NCBI RefSeq assembly: GCF_014212125.1
Contig: NZ_JACJVP010000007.1
Coordinates: 62,001-126,000 of the forward strand
DNA from: Cohnella nanjingensis
GTDB taxonomy: Bacteria > Bacillota > Bacilli > Paenibacillales > Paenibacillaceae
DNA: 64,000 bases
Direction: 5' to 3'
This document shows, piece by piece, positions 58,174 to 64,000 of the stretch. The translations under genes and the position numbers were made by a program. Below the pieces are notes generated by a model. The model searched no databases. It had not been told where the DNA came from and worked only from the letters and a program-made list of their open reading frames with translations. Within the stretch, counting starts at the first letter, position 1; each line of letters starts with the position of its first letter.

Positions 58174-58220
58174 CTGGCGCGCCCGATACGATTCGAACGT
58201 ACGACCTGCAGTTTAGGAAA
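58174..58220. repeat. Right prophage attachment core (47-bp direct repeat)
   Basis: Identical to 11152-11198. It covers the tRNA-Arg from the anticodon loop through CCA, so integration rebuilds a functional tRNA. Confidence 0.95.
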
Positions 58221-58251
58221 CTGTCGCTCTATCCTGCTGAGCTACGGGCGC
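58175..58251 (-). tRNA. tRNA-Arg (anticodon CCT), prophage integration target
   Basis: 77 nt on the minus strand. Acceptor arms GCGCCCG/CGGGCGC with discriminator G and encoded CCA; D-arm GCTC...GAGC; anticodon loop TTCCTAA; T-arm GTACG-TTCGAAT-CGTAT. The 5' part is host DNA and the 3' 46 nt belong to the attachment core. Confidence 0.95.
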
Positions 58252-58408
58252 GCGTGAAACCCATTATAACATCAATTCCGTCCGGCGAAAAGTCGTCGGG
58301 CAACCGCCTTAGCCGGGTTAAGCGATTGCAAACCCCTCCAAATCAGGTTACATTAGGAGACATGTGAAGCAAGACAGACTTGATTAGAGACGGGACGAAT
58401 CGAAAACC

Positions 58409-59428
58409 ATGGCAGCAACCATTCGCGATATCGCTAAGGTCGCCGGCGTATCCGTAGCGACGGTCTCCAAGGTGCTCAACGGGTATACGACGGTCAGCAA
58501 GGCCACGCGGGAGAACGTGATGCGGATCGTGACGGACATGCAGTTCCGTCCCAATACGGCCGCCCGGTCCCTCGTAGGCCGCCGTTCGATGACGCTCGGC
58601 GTGTTCCTCACGACGGGGCTCGCGCATCCGTTCTTCGTCAGCCTGCTGGGCGGGATCGACGAGGCGCTGAAGGCGAAGGGATACGACTTGATCTACCTGT
58701 CGCAGCTGTCCGCGCACCCCGACTACAACTTCGTGCAGCATTGTCTCAGCCGGAATGTGGAGGGCGTGCTCGTCTTCGGATTCCAGCGGGATCAGATGAA
58801 CTTCGAAGAGCTCCTGAACGCCGGCATCCCGACAATCTTCATTGATTTGGACCGGACGGGCAGCCGGGCCGGCTATATCTCATCCGACAACGCCAAAGCC
58901 ATCGTGCAGGCCGTCGGATACTTGAAAGAGCTGAATCACCGGCGCATCGCCTTCATCACGGGCATTCCCGGTTCGTATACCGGCGAGCGCCGCTTCGCGG
59001 GGTTTCTGCAAGGTCTCTCCGACTATGGGCTGCCTCACCGCCCCGAATATATCGCGGAAGGCGACTTCTCCCGGGAGAGCGGGTATGCCGCCATGCAGCG
59101 GCTGCTGGCGCTGCCGGAGCGGCCTTCGGCCGTCGTCTGCTGCTCCGACATGAGCGCCTTCGGCGCGATGGACGCCATCCGCGACGCCGGGCTCTCCGTG
59201 CCGGGCGACATCTCCGTCATCGGCTTCGACGACATCGAAGCCGCGGGCAACGTTCGGCCGGCCCTGACCACCGTTCGCCAAGACATGTACGCGATCGGCC
59301 GGACCGCCATCGAGCTGCTGGACAAGCTTATCGTAGACCCCGTACAGCCATCGCCTGAGGTCATCATCCCGACGGAGCTGGTCGTGCGCGAGACGTGCAG
59401 GCCGATGCAGCCGGAAGCAGGCGAATAG
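58409..59428 (+). CDS. LacI-family transcriptional regulator
   Basis: 339 aa. N-terminal LacI HTH (TIRDIAKVAGVSVATVSKVLNG, split) and a periplasmic-binding-type effector domain (about 60-335: MTLGVFLTTGLAHPFFVSLL, VVCCSDMSAFGAMDAIRDAG, ISVIGFDDIEAAG). Probably controls sugar genes that lie outside the window. The ribosome binding site is weak. Confidence 0.92.
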   Translation: MAATIRDIAKVAGVSVATVSKVLNGYTTVSKATRENVMRIVTDMQFRPNTAARSLVGRRSMTLGVFLTTGLAHPFFVSLLGGIDEALKAKGYDLIYLSQLSAHPDYNFVQHCLSRNVEGVLVFGFQRDQMNFEELLNAGIPTIFIDLDRTGSRAGYISSDNAKAIVQAVGYLKELNHRRIAFITGIPGSYTGERRFAGFLQGLSDYGLPHRPEYIAEGDFSRESGYAAMQRLLALPERPSAVVCCSDMSAFGAMDAIRDAGLSVPGDISVIGFDDIEAAGNVRPALTTVRQDMYAIGRTAIELLDKLIVDPVQPSPEVIIPTELVVRETCRPMQPEAGE

Positions 59429-59431
59429 AGA

Positions 59432-59470
59432 GGGACCCGAGCCGTCGCCGGCCGAGTCCCTCTCTTTGTT
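59432..59470. terminator. Terminator between LacI and ABC permease genes
   Basis: AGAGAGGGAC pairs with GTCCCTCTCT across a GC-rich loop and is followed by TTGTTTCTC. Serves the convergent LacI (+) and permease (-) genes. Confidence 0.75.
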
Positions 59471-59490
59471 TCTCACACACACCTTTCGTG

Positions 59491-62043
59491 TTATACCTCT
59501 TCCCGCAATTCCTCGATCAGATTCTCTTTTTTCATCCGGCGCAGCGGCCCTTGCACGGACAGCAGACCGACGGCGAGCGCGAACCCGCAAGAGATGACGG
59601 CGCCCAGCCAAGGGAATCGGAAAGGCATGCCCTGCATGCCGTTAAGCTGCAGGTACAGGAGGTAGCTGAGCCCAGTGCCGAGCAGCAGCCCCCAGAAGCT
59701 CCCGATGACGCCGAACCAGACGCCCTCGAGCGACGCCATGCGCCGCAGCTGACCCATCGTCATGCCGACGGCTTGCAGGAGACCGAGCTCCCGGCGGCGC
59801 AGCAGCAGATTCGTCTGCACCGTATTGATGATGTTCAAACTGCCGATCAGGCCGATGACGATGAGGAAGCCATAGACGAAGATCTGCATCTGCAGATTGA
59901 ACTGGCGGCTCTCCTTCTGCTCCTGCGCGATATCGATCAGCTGCGTATTCGGCATTTGGGCGACGATGGTCTTCAGCGCCTGGCGGATCGGTTCATCCGA
60001 AGCGCCGTCCTGAACGGCCACGTCCACGCCCATGAGCGTGGTGCCGTATGGTGCGAACGTAGGATGCACATCCTTGAGCAGCTTGACGAATGTCGGCTTG
60101 GCGCCGAACGCCGCCAGCGTATTCTCCTGGAGCGTCGGGGAGAACGGCGATTGGGAGAGGATGCCCCCGACCTTCACCTGACGCACCACCTTGGGATCGA
60201 ATTCATAATCCATCAGGAGATTCAAGGTGTCGCCGACTTTGAGACGCGCGATCGGCATTTCGATTTTCTTTTTCTTCGATTTCACCATGGTCTTGACGTT
60301 CTGCACGATGAGGACGGCATTGTCCTCCGCGAGCTTCTTCGGATCGGCCGTTCCCGCGATGAGATACTTTTCCGCTTCCTTGAACCGGGCATCGTCGAAC
60401 AGCATGAGATTCGTATAGACGAGCTGCGATGGGACGCCTTCATAATCCCTTGGTTCGAAGATCGGCCCCATAAGTTTGGTGAAATTCGGATCCACCTTCT
60501 CCGACGGGAGGATCACCGCAGGGTTCGGCATCATATACCGGCGATAGACGGCTTTGACGCCGGTCATGCCTTCGATCTGTGCGATTGTATCCTCGGACAG
60601 CGCATCCTTCAGATCCATTTTTATCGGATTGCCGTTGTCGTCGTACCGATTCAGCGATTGCCGGATCTGGAACGCGACCTGGCTGTCCTCGCTGTTGTCC
60701 ACGGTCATCCGGAGGCTCTCCTGCGTGAAGTAGTGGAACACGATGAAGAGCATGACGCTCACGACGATCGAGAAGGCCGTGATGCGGAACTTCGAGCGGT
60801 TGCGCCGAATGTTCTTGGAGGCCATGTTGCCCTCCACGCCCATCATGTTCAGCAGGGAAGGGATCCGCACGCGCTTGTAAGTCTCGCGAACGATGCTGCC
60901 GGCGCCCTTCACGGCGTCAACCGGGGACACGCGGCTCGCTTTGCGCGCCGGCAGCCAAGCGGCCAGGAACACGGCGAGCAGACCGACGACCACGCTGCCT
61001 ATCATAATCCAGGCATGCAACTGCAGATGGAACTCATCCAGAGACAGAATCCGGAATCCCGCAGACGTCATTCCCCACAGGACGAGCCACAGTGCGCCAT
61101 AGCCAACCACGAGCCCGATCGGGATGCCGATGGCGGCCAGCACGCCGGCTTCTCGGAACACCAGCTTGCGGATCTGGCTTGGCGTAGCGCCGATCGTTCG
61201 CAGAAGCCCGAAGTGCCGCATTCGTTCGAGGACGGCGATATGGAACGCATTGTAGATGACGGCGATGGTCGAGAGAACAACCAATGCGATAAGGATGCCG
61301 AAGATCACGAGCAGCGCGGTGTTGAGGCTCTTGTCGGCAGACTCGCCCTTAAGCGCCAGCAGCCGGGTGTTCGTGAAGAAGGCCGACTTGTCCATCTCTT
61401 GGAACTCGGGCAGATGCTGACTGATGTCGACGCCTTTCTTGAAGGTGGCCATGGCCATGAGGGTGGCGTCGGACTTGGCGCCCGGATCGGCCATGAAGGT
61501 GTAGCCCTTCGATTTGCCTTCCGAATGGGAATACTTCTGATTCTTCAGAATGCCGACGATCTTGTACGTATGCTTGTCGCCGTTCGGCTTGACGAGCTCC
61601 ACCGTGCCCCCGAGCTTCGGTTGTTCGGCTAGGTTAGGCAGCACCCACTCTTCGACGACCGCCTCATCGGGCGTCTGAGGCAGACGGCCTTCCTGCAGAT
61701 GAATCGGCAGCAGGTCGAAGCTGGTCTTCGTCGCTTCGATCAGTTGGACCTGGAACGTGTTCCGGATCTCGGTGAGCTTGCCTTGACGGAAGGCACCGAC
61801 CTCATCCAGCAGCACGTTGCCGCTCAACTTCTCATATTGTTCGGGCGTAGCCGGCCCGAAGCCGATGTGGTAGGCGCCGTCTTGATAGATGGTCTGCTCC
61901 ACCATGTTGTCCTTCATGCTCTGTCCCATCGTGGCGAGCGCGCTGATGAGCGCGACCGACAGGATGATGCCGACGATGGTCAGGATCGTCCTCCTGCGCT
62001 GTTGCTTTAGATATCTGCCCGCGAGGGCGCCATAGCTCTTCAT
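59491..62043 (-). CDS. MacB/FtsX-type ABC transporter permease
   Basis: 850 aa with two FtsX-like repeats: an N-terminal TM (TILTIVGIILSVALISALAT), large extracellular domains, TM clusters at about 255-390 and 745-835, and a second start-like TM near 425. Exports or extracts a lipid, peptide or antibiotic from the membrane. ATG 62043 overlaps the ATPase stop (ATGA). The upstream sensor kinase suggests envelope-stress or antimicrobial-peptide control. Confidence 0.9.
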   Translation of the reverse strand: MKSYGALAGRYLKQQRRRTILTIVGIILSVALISALATMGQSMKDNMVEQTIYQDGAYHIGFGPATPEQYEKLSGNVLLDEVGAFRQGKLTEIRNTFQVQLIEATKTSFDLLPIHLQEGRLPQTPDEAVVEEWVLPNLAEQPKLGGTVELVKPNGDKHTYKIVGILKNQKYSHSEGKSKGYTFMADPGAKSDATLMAMATFKKGVDISQHLPEFQEMDKSAFFTNTRLLALKGESADKSLNTALLVIFGILIALVVLSTIAVIYNAFHIAVLERMRHFGLLRTIGATPSQIRKLVFREAGVLAAIGIPIGLVVGYGALWLVLWGMTSAGFRILSLDEFHLQLHAWIMIGSVVVGLLAVFLAAWLPARKASRVSPVDAVKGAGSIVRETYKRVRIPSLLNMMGVEGNMASKNIRRNRSKFRITAFSIVVSVMLFIVFHYFTQESLRMTVDNSEDSQVAFQIRQSLNRYDDNGNPIKMDLKDALSEDTIAQIEGMTGVKAVYRRYMMPNPAVILPSEKVDPNFTKLMGPIFEPRDYEGVPSQLVYTNLMLFDDARFKEAEKYLIAGTADPKKLAEDNAVLIVQNVKTMVKSKKKKIEMPIARLKVGDTLNLLMDYEFDPKVVRQVKVGGILSQSPFSPTLQENTLAAFGAKPTFVKLLKDVHPTFAPYGTTLMGVDVAVQDGASDEPIRQALKTIVAQMPNTQLIDIAQEQKESRQFNLQMQIFVYGFLIVIGLIGSLNIINTVQTNLLLRRRELGLLQAVGMTMGQLRRMASLEGVWFGVIGSFWGLLLGTGLSYLLYLQLNGMQGMPFRFPWLGAVISCGFALAVGLLSVQGPLRRMKKENLIEELREEV

Positions 62044-62729
62044 TGCACGATCCCCCCGCGGGTGTCGCTAAGCAGCTTGCCGTCCTGCATGCGGATGACG
62101 CGGTCGGCTTCGGCCGCGACGTTCATGTCATGGGAGATAACGACGACGGTCTGGTGGAACTGCTTCACGGCGAGCTTCAGCAGTTCGAGCACTTCCCGGC
62201 CGTTGGCGCTGTCCAGGTTGCCGGTCGGTTCGTCGGCGAGGACGATCGCAGGCCGGTAGGCGAGCGCCCGGCCGATGGCGACGCGCTGCTGCTGGCCGCC
62301 GGACAGCTCGGAGGGCAGATGCTTGCGGCGCTGATCGAGACCGAGCGTATCGATCAAGTCGCGGATATATTCCTTGTCCGGCTGGCGATGGTCGAGCAGC
62401 AGCGGCAGCATGATGTTCTCCTCGACGTTCAGGACGGGGATCAGGTTATACGATTGGAAGATGAAGCCGATCTTCCGGCGGCGGAAGACGGCGCGTTCCT
62501 TCTCCTTCAGCGCGTAGAGATCCTCGCCGTCGATGCGGACCGTGCCGCCCGAAGGTCTGTCGAGCCCGCCGAGCAGGTGGAGCAGCGTACTCTTGCCGGA
62601 GCCGCTAGCGCCGACGATCGCGACGAATTCCCCTTGGGGGATCGAGAAGGAGACGTTCTTCAAGGCTTCGACCAGGGTGGTGTCTTTGCCGTAACTTTTG
62701 GTTAAACCTGCGGCTTCAATGACGTTCAT
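62040..62729 (-). CDS. MacB/LolD-type ABC transporter ATP-binding protein
   Basis: 229 aa: Walker [14 protein letters not shown], signature [15 protein letters not shown], Walker [14 protein letters not shown]-loop VVISHDMN. Energises the adjacent permease. AAAGGA lies 12-13 nt upstream of ATG 62729. Confidence 0.95.
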   Translation of the reverse strand: MNVIEAAGLTKSYGKDTTLVEALKNVSFSIPQGEFVAIVGASGSGKSTLLHLLGGLDRPSGGTVRIDGEDLYALKEKERAVFRRRKIGFIFQSYNLIPVLNVEENIMLPLLLDHRQPDKEYIRDLIDTLGLDQRRKHLPSELSGGQQQRVAIGRALAYRPAIVLADEPTGNLDSANGREVLELLKLAVKQFHQTVVVISHDMNVAAEADRVIRMQDGKLLSDTRGGIVQ

Positions 62730-62788
62730 GGGGTTTGATTCATCCTTTCCTTATTCCAAACTCATCATGAAGTCAGTATATCTCGCCA

Positions 62789-62831
62789 ACCTTACAAGGC
62801 CAGGGGTCCAACCTTACAGAGTTGTAAGGGG
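62789..62831. promoter_or_regulatory. AACCTTACA repeats, candidate response-regulator site
   Basis: CCAACCTTACA occurs at 62788-62798 and 62810-62820 (22 bp apart, two helical turns) and GTTGTAAGG follows at about 62822-62830 as an inverted copy. Position 60-100 bp upstream of the ABC ATPase gene and beside a sensor kinase suggests the binding site of its response regulator. Confidence 0.55.
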
Positions 62832-62984
62832 AGGGAAGCGCGGTGGCGAAAGAAGCATTGTTGTCTAGCGCGGAGCGGGTCGAGGGCGGCGGGAAATCGG
62901 TAAATGGGGTGCGTGGAGGAGGCGGGGATACAGGATTTGCGGGAGAGATCGTCGGAAGAATCGAACATGGAGGAGAATAATGGG

Positions 62985-63340
62985 AAATAGCCGGGGAAAT
63001 AGCCGGAAAATCGACTATCGTGGCGCGCGGAGGCGGGATTGCAGGCGAGATAGTCGATAATATCGACTTTCGAGGCGCGCGAGGACGGGGTTGCGGGGGA
63101 GATAGTCGAAAATATCGACTATCGTGGCGTGCAGAGACGGGATTGTGGGGGAGATAGTCGAAAATATCGACTATCGTGGCGCGCGGAGACGGGATTGCGG
63201 GGGAGATAGTCGAAAAAATCGACTATCGTGGCGTGAGAAGGCGGGGTTCACTTGGAGTAAATCGGAAAATCCGCCTTAATGGTGCGCCAAGGCGAGATTC
63301 ACTTGGAGTAAAGCGGAAAATCCGCCTTATTGGCGTGCGG
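62985..63340. repeat. Tandem 52-bp repeat array with internal hairpins
   Basis: TCGACTAT/TCGACTTT starts recur at 63011, 63063, 63115, 63167 and 63219, exactly 52 bp apart. Each unit holds a perfect inverted repeat GATAGTCGA-N5-TCGACTATC followed by a GC-rich spacer (TGGCGCGCGGAGACGGGATTG). Two diverged units follow (63247 and 63298, 51 bp apart) in which the hairpin is GCGGAAAATCCGC. Hairpin arms covary: different sequence, same pairing. Confidence 0.9.
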
Positions 63341-63441
63341 GGATGGAGTTTAAGCGGAGTAAACCCGCCTCGTCCATCCCCGCAGCCGGTACCACTCCCG
63401 TCCCGCCCATCCCCGCGATCGCTACTCCTCGCCCCACACCC

Positions 63442-64000
63442 TCACTTCGCCAGCTGCCCGAACGGCAGCGTCATCGTGAAGGTCGCGCCGCCGGCTTCGT
63501 TGCGGGCCACGCTCAGCATGCCGCGATGGCGCTCCGCGATCGTTTTGGCCAGCGGCAGGCCCAGACCGACGCCGCTCCCGCCGGAGGAGGCGCGGTAGAA
63601 CTTCTTGAAGATGTGCGGCAGATGCCGCTCATCGATCCCGCGCCCTTCGTCCGACACTTGCAGCCGGACGAACACCGGCGTACGCGCCCATGATACCGTG
63701 ACGCGGCCTTGCGCGGGGCTGTGCTCGATCGCGTTTTTCAACAGATTGCCGATCGCCTCCGCGAGCCATCGGGGATCGTGAGGGAGCGTGACCGGCTCGT
63801 CTGGCTCCTCGGTCACGATCGACACAGCCTTCTCATCCGCCAGCCGACGCGCCGAGTCCTGCGCCATCTCGACCGTCTTGGCGAGAGGCGCTTGGACCAT
63901 CTGCATCGGCAGCGTATCGGCTTCGAGCCGGGCGATCTTCAGCAGCGTCAGGATCAGCCATTCCATGCGCTCCAGCTCGCGGCTGCACGTTCGGAGGAAC
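63442..64000 (-). CDS. Sensor histidine kinase, partial at window edge
   Basis: 186 residues of the C-terminus, open to the window edge. The end of the dimerisation helix (RELERMEWLILTLLKIARLE) is followed by the HATPase: N-box IGNLLKNAIEHS, G1 VSDEGRGID, F-box IFKKFYRA, G2 GVGLGLPLAKTI. The His phosphorylation site and sensor lie outside. It probably works with a response regulator beyond the window to control the ABC exporter downstream. Confidence 0.92.
   Translation of the reverse strand, partial: FLRTCSRELERMEWLILTLLKIARLEADTLPMQMVQAPLAKTVEMAQDSARRLADEKAVSIVTEEPDEPVTLPHDPRWLAEAIGNLLKNAIEHSPAQGRVTVSWARTPVFVRLQVSDEGRGIDERHLPHIFKKFYRASSGGSGVGLGLPLAKTIAERHRGMLSVARNEAGGATFTMTLPFGQLAK

Larger units (their letters stand above)
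11152..58220. mobile_element. Complete-looking temperate contractile-tailed prophage (about 47 kb)
   Basis: Bounded by 47-bp direct repeats, with integrase next to the left end and the intact tRNA-Arg at the right end. Module order is integrase, repressor/Cro, replication, terminase, head, sheath/tube, tape measure, baseplate, fibre, lysis and cargo. The morphogenesis genes match the PBSX/Xkd layout, including tail sheath and gp25/gpJ-like baseplate genes, so the virion would be a myovirus. No essential module seems broken, so it may be inducible (inference). Confidence 0.93.
62730..63441. other. Gene-free spacer with repeat array, upstream of the ABC operon
   Basis: About 710 bp between the sensor kinase 3' end and the ABC operon start, both leftward. 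It includes AACCTTACA repeats near 62789-62820 (CCAACCTTACAAGG and CCAACCTTACAGAG plus GTTGTAAGG), possible operator half-sites just upstream of the ATPase gene, and the 52-bp repeat array. An open frame at 63176-63598 (+) is an artefact of the repeats and of the kinase antisense strand. Confidence 0.6.

Noticed and set aside
62985..63340. CRISPR array
   Set aside because: Period and spacer are both conserved between units (true tandem repeat), units contain self-complementary hairpins, and no cas genes are present.

Overview
ORGANISM AND OVERALL PICTURE. The window looks like chromosome of a moderately high-GC Bacillota of the Paenibacillaceae type (Paenibacillus/Cohnella-like). The flanks carry a MocR regulator, a GH27 alpha-galactosidase with an AraC regulator, a SigJ/ECF41-type sigma factor, a LacI regulator and a sensor-kinase/ABC-exporter cluster, all with strong AGGAGG ribosome binding sites. 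About 47 kb (11152-58220) is an apparently complete temperate prophage with a contractile tail of the PBSX/Xkd type, integrated in a tRNA-Arg(CCT) gene. LAYOUT. 1-7.5 kb: host metabolic and regulatory genes. 7.6-11.15 kb: an AT-rich accessory patch with a frameshifted tyrosine-recombinase remnant, a two-TM coiled-coil protein, and a protein joining a PD-(D/E)XK nuclease domain to a degenerate tyrosine-recombinase domain. 11152-11198 and 58174-58220: a perfect 47-bp direct repeat (attachment core). The right copy completes the intact tRNA-Arg on the minus strand. 11.3-13.5 kb: integrase, ImmA-like protease and CI-type repressor, leftward. 13.66-30.6 kb: the rightward early/replication block (Cro-like, excisionase-like, sigma factor, Cas4-like DUF2800, DUF2815, family A DNA polymerase, C5 methyltransferase with seven internal repeats, MazG-like, Mom-like, VapE primase-helicase, an iteron cluster, VRR-NUC, SNF2 helicase, ArpU-like regulator). 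30.7-31.1 kb: a two-gene leftward insert. 31.2-42.6 kb: terminase, portal, MuF minor head protein, scaffold, capsid, connectors, sheath and tube. 42.65-52.6 kb: tail chaperone with -1 frameshift, lipoprotein moron, tape measure, baseplate and fibre. 53.4-54.8 kb: XhlA-like protein, holin, endolysin. 54.9-58.1 kb: lysogenic cargo: a GHKL-ATPase/STAS pair, an ATP-dependent DNA ligase and a LexA-boxed small operon. 58.4-64 kb: host LacI regulator, MacB-like ABC exporter, a 52-bp tandem hairpin repeat array and a truncated sensor kinase. HOW THE PARTS FIT. The CI/Cro-type switch at 13.47-13.66 kb has several ATAACT half-sites. The ArpU-like factor probably drives late genes through a pair of TGACGTACG repeats just downstream of its own gene. 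Both prophage ends carry TAACCCC repeats at 11-bp spacing, probable integrase arm sites. The most interesting candidates are: the minor head protein with a C-terminal RelA/SpoT-like toxin domain followed by a small acidic putative immunity gene; three copies of a helically phased TGCATA pair between the terminase genes; the iteron cluster after the primase-helicase gene; the nuclease-recombinase fusion beside the prophage; and the GHKL/STAS-like pair. All functional calls come from reading motifs by eye; no database search was run.
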